DNA of 18,956 bases, from assembly GCA_910592005.1 (NCBI GenBank), contig CAJVPP010001600.1, positions 1 through 18,956 on the forward strand, written 5' to 3'. This stretch comes from Funneliformis mosseae. Its lineage: Eukaryota; Glomeromycota; Glomeromycetes; Glomerales; Glomeraceae. A program made the translations under genes and the position numbers. Below, piece after piece: positions 9,209 to 18,829 of the stretch; within the stretch, counting starts at the first letter, position 1; each line of letters starts with the position of its first letter. Below the pieces are notes generated by a model. It worked only from the letters and a program-made list of their open reading frames with translations, searched no databases and had not been told where the DNA came from.

Positions 9209-9876
9209 GCAATAATATATAACAGGTTTCGTTACATAAATGAAATTGAGTTACTTGATAAATCACGTGTAATAATACTTTGCTAATCACCTGACATGTT
9301 TGTGCGACGTATAAACACTCGCTTTTCCCAGAAGTATTGCATGAGGATGATCGCGGAGATTGAAAGGCTCTGAAAAACAGCTCGAGTTAAAGTATGCTTG
9401 GAGAGCAGTTCAAGAACTCCTAGTGATTGTTACAAGACATTTGCATGTATGGTTGAAAAAAATAACACTATTAAAATATAGTAAATTTCGAATGCAAATG
9501 TATGGATAATGTAGTGTTGTACTCGGGTTGATGTGTAGGTAAATGCTTATAAAAACATCTCATATTCCGCCATCCAAATAATAATTTTTTTCGGGGTGAA
9601 TAGCCTTTCGATTAGGTCGACTGGACCGATGCTCAAACTTGTATCCTTATAGAAATAGGAATGAAGAATATCATAACTTGGAAAGGAATAGAAACGTATT
9701 TTAGGAAAGTGTCGCAAATAAAATTAATGAAGAGCTTGGTTCTAAAAATTTTAAATAAAATTAGATTTTATGATTAGATTTTGACTTAATAAAAAAAAAT
9801 TGAGATCTACTTGCAAAAAAGAAATCAATTCATAAAATAAAAAAAAAGTCTCAAATCCATTTGCTTATGTAATTTA
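9209..9876. other. Intergenic region without recognised genes
   Basis: The first half, about 9290-9440, is less A+T-rich than its surroundings (GAGGATGATCGCGGAGATTG, CAGCTCGAGTTAAAG), but stops occur in every frame. I found no tRNA or snoRNA that meets the minimal box and spacing rules. A second mildly G+C-rich patch at about 9590-9650 is likewise unexplained. Confidence 0.5.
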
Positions 9877-10070
9877 TCATGTGATATAACAAGCCAATCA
9901 TGATCTAGAGGGGCATCCTTAACCTAGGAGGGGGTGTAGACCTTTATCCTAAACCGCAACTGTGTATGTCACGTGATATACACTTTAAAAATATTTATTT
10001 ATACATGGGGTTGGACGATAAGGGTCTACACCCCCTCGGTTAAGGTCTAGAGCTCAACAAGTCACATGAT
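9877..10070. mobile_element. Foldback/MITE-like element, about 195 bp
   Basis: Left arm 9917-9949 (CCTTAACCTAGGAGGGGGTG, then TAGACCTTTATCC) pairs with right arm 10017-10045 (minus strand CCTTAACCGAGGGGGTGTAG, then ACCCTTATC), around a loop of about 67 bases containing TCACGTGATATAC. The similarity continues outward through CTAGA to ATCATGTGA-like words at 9877 and 10070. The arms are unusually G-rich for this region. No coding capacity is present. A non-autonomous palindromic transposon is the simplest reading, but no target duplication is clear. Confidence 0.65.
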
Positions 10071-10089
10071 ATATGACTTATATGGCTCT

Positions 10090-10187
10090 GGAAATTTTTT
10101 AACAAAATTTGTTTTTTATTGCATTTTAGTTTTTAATGTTATTAGATTAAAATGTAATAAGATCTTAATTTTGGTCAAAAAATTTCC
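10090..10187. mobile_element. Small foldback repeat, about 98 bp
   Basis: GGAAATTTTTTAACAAAATT at 10090-10109 is the near-perfect inverted partner of AATTTTGGTCAAAAAATTTCC at 10167-10187 (two mismatches plus a one-base gap). The 57-bp centre is A+T-rich. It lies 20 bases from the neighbouring foldback element and has no coding capacity. A MITE is likely; a chance A+T palindrome is less likely because the arms include the matched GGAAA and GACC ends. Confidence 0.55.
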
Positions 10188-10460
10188 AAAGTCCCATTTT
10201 TCTAGCAAACTTTTCATATATTAACAAAAAGTCAAAAAGTTGAATTTTAATATAAATTAAGATTGTTATTAATATTTAAAACAAGCTTATTATAAATATT
10301 ATCAGAAGTTCTCCTATGTGAATTATATTTTTTTACTGCAAATTCTATCATTTTACCTGTAATTCCTTTCCTATATATAATGATATATAAAAAATAGTAA
10401 TTTTTAAAATTGTGATAATTATATAACCATTATATCAATTAAAACATATACCGTATTCTT

Positions 10461-10525
10461 CCGAAAATAAGCAACCCCCGAAAATAAGCAACACCTGTTT
10501 TATATAGGTTCCGAAAATAAGCAAC
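10461..10525. repeat. Three direct copies of CCGAAAATAAGCAAC
   Basis: Identical 15-mers lie at 10461-10475, 10478-10492 and 10511-10525, the first being part of the terminal repeat. They are spaced 17 and 33 bases apart. On the right side an inverted copy (11121-11135) and a direct copy with one mismatch (about 11091-11105) form a hairpin. This arrangement suggests iterated binding sites for the HTH protein encoded inside the element; that link is inferred. Confidence 0.85.
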
Positions 10526-10661
10526 ACTTCGGAAAAATTGAATTTTTTTTTTTTTTTAATAAAATTTTTTTTAAATAAATAAATAATTTAGCTTTATAAA
10601 CATATTATAAATGCATTCAATTGTTTATTTTATTATTACAATAAAAAAAAATATTATGAAA

Positions 10662-10958
10662 TTAGTGTTCATCCAAAAAATATAAAATTTTTTCTGCTTC
10701 TGGAAATAAGGCTTTTCTACCGGAGCCAACCCGCTTGCTTTTCCCCTTAGTTTCACTCGTCCATTTCAAACTTGCATTTACCCACCGACTCACCATACCA
10801 CGATCAATATCAAAGTGTCTTGCTGCTTCGTTATTTCCATGGTTTCTTGCGTAGGCAATGACCTCATTTTTATGTTCAACTGAGTATGAATTTCGTATTC
10901 GTTTTACAATTTGAGTTTTACGTTTAACAGTTTTAACTACCTTTTTTATTTTGCCATT
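10662..10958 (-). pseudogene. Psq/CENP-B-like helix-turn-helix transposase fragment, start frameshifted
   Basis: The frame is open for 98 codons on the minus strand and ends TAA at 10662-10664. It reads K/R-rich (KKVVKTVKRKTQIVKRIR), then NSYSVEHKNEVIAYARNHGN, NEAARHFDIDRGMVSRWV, then NASLKWTSETKGKSKR, and ends FLDEH. The central part has the pattern of Psq/CENP-B N-terminal HTH domains (alanine-rich helix, turn, recognition helix ending VSRWV). There is no in-frame ATG at its start. An ATG at 10957 leads MAK then a stop, and one extra A in the AAAA run after it would place that ATG in frame, so a one-base loss is likely. The expected role is binding the element's CCGAAAATAAGCAAC repeats. A functional protein could exist in sister copies without the deletion. 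Confidence 0.75.
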
Positions 10959-11147
10959 TCACATAAAAAAAATAAAACCTGTTTAAAACCTGTTTTGTGT
11001 GTTACGTGATAAATCGCGAATGATTCGATCGACAAAAATCACATGATTGGATGGTTGCGCGATTGAATTTCTTTATTTTATTAAATTACCTGAAAATAAG
11101 CAACACTATAACAAAAAAGTGTTGCTTATTTTCGGAAGAATACGGTA

Positions 11148-12129
11148 TGCACAATCCAAGTAATGTTTAATTAGTAGTGATTTTTTTTAAATAATTATTT
11201 ACGTAAAAGTTATTTCTTCAAACAGAAATCAATATATATATACATTACATAGATCATAATTAATTAATCTGATTACACATTTAGGATTTTACCCTCATGA
11301 TCTTTTTTTTAATAATATGCATTTATCTAATATTTGCAAAATGCTTTATTTTTCAATCTTTTTTTGAGGCAAATGTTTATTATAAATTTGCGAACTTTTT
11401 ATTATGATTTACCATAAAAGGAAACTTTAATTGATCTATGTTTTTTATCATAAAACAAAAAAAATTGAATCTTGAAAATATGACATCTAAATCAAAAATA
11501 TGATCAATTAATACAATAACAGTAAAATATTAAATATATTTGCTAAATATTTGTCATTATATAATTTGTGATATAAGACCAGGTAAGTATCGATAGAAGG
11601 AAAATAATAGAATTTTGTTAAAACAATAATGTCAAATGCTAAGATGTGAAAAAAAAACTTTAATGTCAATTTAAAAAGACGCGCATCAGTTTTTTTAATT
11701 ATTGATAGTTCAAATGCTTATTTATTTGTTAAAGAATTAAATAATATTGACATCATAAGGTTTAGATTTATTTTGTTTAATGAAGAAATGTTTTAAAGTG
11801 AGCTTTATTTTCAATAATTCTCATGAGCTCTTGTGAATAAAATTTGTCTAAGATACATGATAAGGTTAACTTTCTGAAAAGATCATAAAATTCCTTAAAC
11901 ATAAATCACAACTTTTCTAAAAAGACTAAATATTTCAATATTTTTATTAATTTATTTGAAATACAACATGAAGCATACATATTATCAATACTAAATAGTT
12001 AAAAAGAAAAAAAAAATAGAATAACAATAAACCCTTTAAAAGATTATTTAGTAATTAAAAAAATATACATGTAGTTTTTTTTTCAGTCTTAACTCTTTAG
12101 TATCATTCACATTATCTATAATCTTGCTT
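11148..12129. other. A+T-rich stretch with an unassigned open frame
   Basis: No recognised gene. On the minus strand 11508-11717 is open for 69 codons (containing FELSIIKKTDARLFKL and YYFPSIDTYLVLYHKLYND) but has no ATG. Coding-like fragments in other frames precede it, about 11770-11900 (CILDKFYSQELMRIIENK, HFKTF). These may be pieces of one decayed minus-strand gene, perhaps the same one that owned the exon-like repeats at 12130-12667, but nothing identifies it. Confidence 0.35.
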
Positions 12130-12667
12130 AACTTAATGATTCTGGATTTCTTTAACCATTGGACCATTTGGAGGTGAATTATGTGAAAAAAAAATTTTTT
12201 AATATTTATTTTTTAAATCAATCAATTTAACTAATAACTAAAATTACTTACCTTTTGTAACTACTAAATTCTTCAAGTATTGATCATTCAGAGATAAGTT
12301 CTATAAAAAAAAATATATTTTTTTTATATTTATTTATTTTTTTTTTATCAATCAAATAAACAATTAAATTACTTACTTTCTTGTAATTACTGGATTTTTT
12401 AAGTATTAGATCATTCAGAGGTAAGTCCTAAAAAAAAATATATTCTATTTTTTTATTATTTTTTTTTTAATCAATCAATTAAACAAATTAAATCACTTAT
12501 CTACTTGTAGTTACTATATTCTTCAAGACATGGATCATTCAGAGGTAAATCTATAAAATAATTTTAATATTAATTTTATTTTAATCGATCAATTATACTA
12601 ATAATTAAATCACTTACCTACTTATAGCTATCAGATTCTTTAAGGCTTAGATTATTCAAAGATAAGT
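12130..12667 (-). repeat. Tandem array of about five exon-plus-intron units, 117-127 bp each
   Basis: On the minus strand each unit has an AG acceptor, a 49-51-base exon-like block and then GTAAGT. Blocks lie at 12618-12667, 12501-12550, 12377-12427, 12252-12300, and a diverged one at about 12130-12180. They translate as variants of a 17-residue peptide: DLPLNDLILKKSSNYKK, NLSLNDQYLKNLVVTK, LPLNDPCLEEYSNYK, LSLNNLSLKESDSYK. The 12377-12427 copy is exactly 51 bases and phase-neutral. The spacers are 67-76 bases, like the real introns in this window. Decay is visible: the 12501-12550 copy has ATAAGT instead of GTAAGT, two copies end in TAG, and blocks of 49 or 50 bases shift the frame. I infer an internally duplicated small exon of an unknown gene. 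Confidence 0.75.
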
Positions 12668-12837
12668 CTATGAAAAAAATATATATATTTTTTATATTTA
12701 ATATTTCTTTTTAGGTAGATCTAACTAATTTTATTTATTATACTAATATAAGATCTCTGATATACGTAAATAAAAATAAAATTATATTTATTATATTATA
12801 AAAATTTGTTAAAATGTATATTTTCTATTAATATATA

Positions 12838-12895
12838 CCCTTTCTAAATGCACTCTTTTACTCAGTCCTGAAGGATGCATTTAGAGAGGTCTGAT
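12838..12895. repeat. 58-bp inverted repeat made of two TCTAAATGCA transposon-end motifs
   Basis: CCCTTTCTAAATGCACTCTT on the plus strand is followed, after a short centre (CTCAGTCCTG), by its imperfect inverted copy; the minus strand from 12893 reads CAGACCTCTCTAAATGCATC. TA-rich sequence flanks both sides. The right arm resembles the terminal repeat at 6253. This may be two facing element ends joined together, or an extremely short deletion derivative. Confidence 0.6.
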
Positions 12896-12947
12896 TATAA
12901 TTATTTGTGCACATTTTATATTGTGTAATAGTGCAAAAAAAAATTTA

Positions 12948-12965
12948 ATATGCACATGTGCATAT
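12948..12965. repeat. Perfect 18-bp palindrome ATATGCACATGTGCATAT
   Basis: A perfect palindrome, with further GTGCA/TGCAC words on both sides (about 12907, 12931 and 12967). It could be a dimeric protein-binding site or a by-product of transposon ends. It lies between the 12838-12895 inverted repeat and the pseudogene at 13320. Confidence 0.7.
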
Positions 12966-13319
12966 TGTGCATGTGAATTTTACATACTAGTTTTATTATA
13001 AAAATAACACATCTAGATCTAAAAATAAGAGCACTGTGTAAAAAACACAAAATGTAGTTAAATCATATGTCTAATACTGCAGAGTATAGTGATGATGTAT
13101 TACTGCACAATGCTATTATCTAAATTACTTATATAATTCAAAATAAAGAAACAAAGTAATAACTATTCAATGTGAATATTTTAGGCAGTTACCAAGAGAT
13201 GATAGGATTTGTCACTGATTGAGATGTAGAATCATCAAAATATATCTTATGCTCTAAAACTTTTATGATAATTTTATCAAGATCATTAGAAGTATTTTTA
13301 TTAATCGGCTTAACTTCAT

Positions 13320-13744
13320 TCGCTTTTTTCTCAGAAAAATAATTCTCTAATCATCTAAGAAATTATCTATCTCTTTCTCTTATAATGATTTTTCATAGTA
13401 GTTTACACTTAAATTAAAGTTAGATATACCTGTTATTAGAAAAATTATTTTCCTTTAGGTCATTTTGTTCTATTATTATGAGTCTAGTTTTAAGCTTAGC
13501 ATTTTTCAGCTCTAATTTCTTTATCTTGACATCATGCCTCTTATTATATTTCCCATTCATTCTTAGAATCTCAGCATTCCTGCACTTAAATTCAATTATT
13601 TTAGCATCAGATACTAAAAGCTTAATTCTAAAATCATAGATCTTAGTATTTCCTTCTTAGCTCTGTATTCTTAACCTTAAGCTTGGTATTCTTAGCTTTA
13701 AGTTCACTAAAGCACTATTTCAACAATTCAAGCTCTGATATCAT
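13320..13744 (-). pseudogene. Decayed coiled-coil protein of a Rhizophagus-type expanded family
   Basis: From ATG at 13744 on the minus strand: MISELELLK, TAG, CFSELKAKNTKLKVKNTELRRK, a frame change near 13645, then a run of about 75 codons containing KLLVSDAKIIEFKCRNAEIL, HDVKIKKLELKNAKLKTRL and EQNDLKENNFSNN. After a short A+T-rich gap, NYYEKSL-stop-EKEIDNFLDD follows (about 13340-13400). The order MISEL, K/E/N/L heptads, NAxLxxRxxxxEQ, NNxSNN, EKxL-KExxxFLD matches a large family I associate with Rhizophagus; its function is unknown to me. At least two stops and two frame changes show inactivation. The leucine-rich heptads indicate a dimeric coiled coil in the ancestor. Confidence 0.65.
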
Positions 13745-14480
13745 GATCTACAGAGAGTACCCAAAAGTTTCTAAATGATTTTTCACTTAATATATAATGA
13801 AAAATTTTAATGTATAAATTTTTAAAGCTTAATTAATATTTTATTTAGAGCATAATAAACTCTACATTTCGTATTAAGCAACTATTACTTAGTTTGTACC
13901 TTTCTCTGCTAAAATTATTAACTGTATTCATCCTAACATAGGTAGCATATAGTTACCAATTTTGTGTTTTTTTTTATTATTACCAAATGTTTAAGTCTTT
14001 ACACTAGTTATTATTAATTAAATATAGTTGTCTAGATCGATACTTAGAATCTATAGAATCAGTTCATCATATCATTTTAGTGTATCAAAATCTGTTATTT
14101 TTCCATACCTAATAGTTTCTACAATTTTTTGGTATTAATCTTCACGTTAATGATAATAAAATATCACCTTGCATTGTTCTATGGTTAATTCATATTTTTT
14201 CCATTTTTTTGTGAAGTGTAGTAAAATAAATAAATCAGATGATTTATGATATTATATGCAAATATAATGTTTATGTATAAACAAACTAAATACTGAACAC
14301 TCTTTTTATAGTTATTGATTACCAAATAAGTTATTTGAAAACTTTTAGGTACCCTCTATATATAAACTAATTTATTATATATAATTATTCAAAATAAAAA
14401 AAATATGTGATTTTGATCAAAATCTCCAATTGAAAATTTTTATTAATTTATGTAAAATAAATACAAATATTTAGAACTTA
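13745..14480. other. A+T-rich stretch between two minus-strand pseudogenes
   Basis: I see no gene, RNA or clear repeat here. It would contain the old promoter of the coiled-coil pseudogene and the 3' region of the Crinkler pseudogene, but no signal stands out from the A+T background. Confidence 0.5.
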
Positions 14481-16345
14481 GCCTATGATACATATTATTT
14501 TTTGATAATTTTTTTTAATTCTAATTCTTTTGCTAAATGAAGAACTATCTATACTAACCCAATCCTTCAATAATCCAATAATTATATCTATTACCCTTTT
14601 TACGTTATTTTAAATTAGCTCAAGATTTTCTTTAACAGCGAACTTTGTAAGATTAATTTAGTATTCACTACCACTTATATAGAAAATACCATTTAGAGTA
14701 TATATGATAAAGTGTCACTCTGTATTTGTAGTTACAATACCATAAATATAATCAAAATAGTTATTTCAAAATGCTTGATCTACAGTTTATTTCTTTTTAT
14801 TTGTTTAAAATGCACTTTTAAGCTGTACTAAATTCTAAGAAATATAATATACTACTTTTTTGGTCTTTTTATTTTGAAGCTAATAGACTGATAAGACAAA
14901 CAGACTTACTTGAGCATATCTAATCTTAATATTACAAGTTTTCCCTTCAATAATATAGAAGAACTCTTTTAGACTTTTGATTACATAATCTACTCAACCT
15001 GTTGCATTCTTATCTGAAATGTTTTTTTGCAAAATAATGAATATATCTTGAAAGGTAAGATTTATAGCTATGGTAATAGATGCATGTAATAATACTAAAA
15101 TAAATTTATAATGCATTACCTTATTGGTATTAGTAGTATTAAACAATTTTAAAATTATATTATTTATGCAATAACAAAAAGCCTTATTATCATCATTAAT
15201 TTCTTTAAAGACTGTAAAGAAAAAATAAGTTATTATTTATGATAACTAATTCTAGAGTAAAGTAAAATTAAAAGAGTAATTACACACTAGAAGTAAATTG
15301 TTTGATATTCGTTATATTTTCTTCATTGACTTTATTTTTACATAACATCTCTTTCAAGTCGTCAAGAGTTTTAAATAAGGAATAGTTTCATAATTTTTGG
15401 CTAAGACCTTCAATGAAGTTTACAATTCTTGTTGTTGACCCTCCTTTCATGTTATAATATTCAAGTTTTTCTTCATTTAACTTAAGAAAATCAAGATTAA
15501 CAATTTCTTTCTTTCATAAAATTTTAAAATAGGTCTCATTTAGCTTCAAGCCTTTCTTCTTCAAATATTTAATAGCTCTTTTGTATCAAAATTCTTAATA
15601 ACATTTGATATTATTCTAGTAAAAATTTCTTTCATTATTGAAGTAGATGAAGTGAGTAAAGAAGCTTATGTAAGCATAATTTATATATATATATTTGTGC
15701 TTATGCTTGTGAAAAAAATATACATCTGATTGTAGTTATAGGTAAAGCTGGTTTATAAATATAAAAGTATTTTTAATTTCTGACATTCAAAGAGAGATGT
15801 TAGATTTTTTTGTATCAATTTATAATGCATTTGCTTAATATATATGTAATTAATATGTAATACAAAATTGACAAGCAATATTATTACATCATTACACATA
15901 ATATTTTTCAAGATTTATGACAAGAACATAATATATGCTTTATTTAAAAAATAAAAAAAAATGTTGCTGAAGTAACTAATATATAAAAAATAAATTTGTG
16001 AATATATCATTATTATATAATATAAAAGATTATTTTGACTGAAAGTATATAGTAATATAAAAGTATTTCGCTTTAGGTTCTTCAGTAAAATAATCAGAAA
16101 AACTAATACGTCTATTCATTATCTTTTCATTATTGCTTTTGGCTTAAATTATACATATTTTAAGTAGAATTTCATCAATTGGTACTCACAATCTGCTTTG
16201 AATTATAGCCTCAAGAACATTATAAATTTCATCTTTACCAATTGTAATTGTATGCATTACTTTAATGTAAGTGATATTTATAAGTTTTTCTATAGAAATG
16301 ATAAAACAATTGAGAGTGATATCTTTAACAGTTATTTTATTTTCT
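14480..16345 (-). pseudogene. Decayed Crinkler (CRN)-type effector: CRN header, SAM domain, nuclease-like C-terminal domain
   Basis: Pieces of one architecture occur in order on the minus strand. About 16285-16340 gives KITVKDITLNCFIISIEK, and 16070-16250 gives TIGKDEIYNVLEAIIQSRL, a stop, PIDEILLKICII, then ISFSDYFTEEPKA; this is the ubiquitin-like CRN header ending in the DYF-EEP motif. About 15300-15600 gives YLKKKGLKLNETYFKIL, EIVNLDFLKLNEEKLEYY, GGSTTRIVNFIEGLSQKL and LFKTLDDLKEML, a SAM-type helical domain. About 14510-15245 gives ITIAINLTF, EFFYIIEGKT, DYIYGIVTTNT, NGIFYISGSEY, NNVKRVIDIIIGLLKDWV, the C-terminal region with a restriction-nuclease-like fold in Rhizophagus Crinklers. More than ten stops and several frame changes make it clearly dead. 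Living members are thought to act in the nucleus of host or fungal cells; that is family knowledge, not shown here. Confidence 0.8.
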
Positions 16346-17631
16346 AAATGTAAGAATCTATAATAAGAAAATTTCTTGGCTCACTTACATTAAAGAATAT
16401 ATACATATCTTATTTTGCGTTATTTTTACAAGAATGTTTTTTGCAAAAAATTAGCTGAACTTTCATATATTACTATATGCTTTATATCTTACTAGAAAAA
16501 GATAAAAAGGTATAAGATGTAATTAGTATTGTCGTATAATGTTAAGAATTCTATAAAAGTATATATAAATAGAATTCTTATACCTTTTCACATGAAGATT
16601 TACTCTGCAAGACATATAGTTGATTTTAAACTTGATAATTTTGTAATTCTAAAGTTCTCAGCCTTTCATAACATATTTTTTGTCATCACTATTTACTTTT
16701 AAAGTATATCTTATATTATATATAGACATTCTTTCACATTTTCTCACATTTGTTTAAGAATAAAATAGGATACTGGTTAGCCAATATTTTCTTTTAAAAA
16801 TTATTATATTATACAGATTTATGGTGTCAGCGTTGAAAATTTGCTCTAGAAAAATGATTTATAAAGATATTAGATTTAATTTTATGTAGATTATATTAAG
16901 GAAGATCTTGATCAACGTATTGTATTAGAAAATCATTTAATTTGAAGGATTTACAAAATTCACCTGATTCGCTTGTTTCTTCTGTATTTTCTAAACAGTC
17001 TGTTTAATCTGTTTACTTTATTTTATTTATAATTTCTTTAACGTTTATAATTTATTTTTATTCTTTTTATTATTTATATTATTTTTATTATTTTATTATA
17101 TTTAAGTATATTTTTATTAAGAAATATATCTATATTTAGTTAATTTATAGCGTAGCAAGTAGCTAGCTATAGCAAAATCATTTTGTATAAATAGAATAGC
17201 TTTTTGCTTAAGTTGTAAATTAACTCAATTGTAAGTCTATAAACTTATTTGTAAGTTTTATACGAGTTTTAAGTTATAAATAAAGGAATCTATTTAAATC
17301 TACACAAACTACTTTTCTTTTCAACGTTATCTCTCATCTAGAATTTTTGTGATATATTATACTAACTTGCTATTGAGTTCGTCATTACAAGTTCGATTAA
17401 ATATATCTTAAATTCTAAGACGTGATAAATTGCCAAGTTGATTCAAGTATAATAGATACCTGTAGGACTTAGAAAAAATCCTAAGGTCAGAAACTCCAAT
17501 ATGTAGAATCAGCCACCGCAACCTTTCAATTTAGACGTTAAGATAAATGAAAATGAACCCAGTGACAATAGTATTTATTTTATCGTATAATTTGTAACTT
17601 AGCAAATTCTTTCAAGCTGAAGATTATCTAT
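16346..17631. other. A+T-rich stretch without recognised genes
   Basis: The segment about 17140-17420 is somewhat different in texture (TAGCTAGCTA palindrome, GTTATAAATAAAGGAATC, CAAGTTCGATTAAAT) and could be a remnant of an LTR or another repeat, but I find no partner copy or primer-binding site. The rest shows stops in all frames and no RNA gene. Confidence 0.4.
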
Positions 17632-18720
17632 TTAGACTGGATCAGACTTCCAATATTCATATAATTCAGAATAATCAAACACGCCTTCAACTCTATTCTG
17701 TCTTTTATTCTTAACAGTGATAAAGCTGATTACTCTATTATATGTATGTTCATATTTGACCAGATTGTATAGTAGTAAATATTGTGTAAGGTTAGTGATG
17801 AACTTACCTGTGATTTTGCATCAGTTATTTCTTAATTTTTTAGCTATATCTTTAGCATATCTAATTTAATTACTCTATTATTTGAGTTTGCTTAGCTTTT
17901 TTAACTTAAAAATTTATTTTTCTTTCTTTAGATATAACTATCTCCTCTATTATTTCTTCAAATAAACTGAACTCAGATGATTCAGAGAATAATATGCTTT
18001 TAAAGGACCTGTTATAGCATCACATAGATAATAGATTTCTCAGCCAATACTTTTAATATTTGATATATCTTTGTTATCACATTCTAATGCTATAATGGAA
18101 TTTTTGATCTCTTGAATAGCATATATCTTTTCTTTTTCTGAATATGTATAATATTTTTAGAAGGCATTTTCTTTTTATATTCAGAAAAAAATAACTAAAT
18201 ATTTATTACTTTAGAACAAAATTTATAATATTTATATTAATGCTATAACTTGTTTTGCTAATTACATATATGCGTTATTTATTAATTTAGTTTATGATAG
18301 TAAGTTAAATAAAAATATTGCTTTTCTTTAAATAAAATCTTAGGCATCCTTTGCTTTCTATCAAGGGATCACATTTTTAGCTATCTTCTATATATTATAT
18401 TTGACAATTTCTTTTTCTTGTCTGTAAAATATTTTATTGCTAAGTATATAGCTTTCGATCTCTACCTGTTTTTTAGCTATCTCAATTTCTCTTTTAATAT
18501 AAAAATTCTCTATGTCTTGATGAAATAATTTTTGCATAAAATAATTATAAGAATATTTTTTCTCTACTTCTTTTATTTGGAACTCTCATTTATATTCTAA
18601 TTTATGATATTCTAATACTTGTATCTTCTATCTTTATTAAACTTATACTGGATTTCTTTATATCAAATGCTATTTATTTAACAGAATTTATTAAGAGCCT
18701 TAAATGAGAGCTTTTTGATA
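17632..18720 (-). pseudogene. Decayed gene, unidentified K/E-rich protein
   Basis: Coding-like blocks follow one another on the minus strand. About 18680-18720 gives KADIITKIIKKLSFKALNK, and 18400-18560 gives YFMQKLFHQDIENFYIKREI then AKKQVEIESYILSNKIFY. About 18000-18140 gives EKEKIYAIQEIKNSIIALEC then DNKDISNIKSIG, a stop, EIYYLCDAITGPLKAYY. 17632-17820 is an uninterrupted 62-codon frame with NLTQYLLLYNLVKYEHTYN and NRVEGVFDYSELYEYWKSDP, ending TAA. Several stops and frame changes lie between blocks, so an intact protein is excluded. The last block carries CAGGTAAG near its start and might instead be a separately spliced exon. The composition suggests a soluble, partly coiled-coil protein. 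No known domain is recognised. Confidence 0.5.
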
Positions 18721-18829
18721 ATTTTAGTAATTATATCTGCTTTTTTAAGTGAGTTATATGAATGCATTGTATATGTATTAATTACTTAACTAATATTTTT
18801 TATTTCAATTGCTAAATTTTTCATCTATA

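Larger units (their letters stand above)
10451..11145 (-). mobile_element. 695-bp TIR transposon encoding an HTH-only protein
   Basis: Perfect terminal inverted repeats of 25 bp begin CCGTATTCTTCCGAAAATAA at 10451 and, on the minus strand, at 11145. TA flanks both ends (10449-10450 and 11146-11147). The word CCGAAAATAAGCAAC occurs three times at the left (10461, 10478, 10511); on the right the inverted copy lies in the terminal repeat at 11121-11135, next to a one-mismatch direct copy near 11091-11105. These look like transposase-binding iterations. The only coding region is a minus-strand helix-turn-helix ORF (10662-10958); no DDE catalytic domain is present. This fits a non-autonomous Tc1/mariner- or pogo-class element that kept only its DNA-binding part. 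Confidence 0.9.

Noticed and set aside
9335..9380. C/D box snoRNA (ATGATC and CTGA words)
   Set aside because: The distance between the boxes is too short and there are no pairing ends.
17140..17420. Solo LTR of a retrotransposon
   Set aside because: TATA-like and AATAAA words are present, but no second LTR, TG...CA borders or primer-binding site could be shown.
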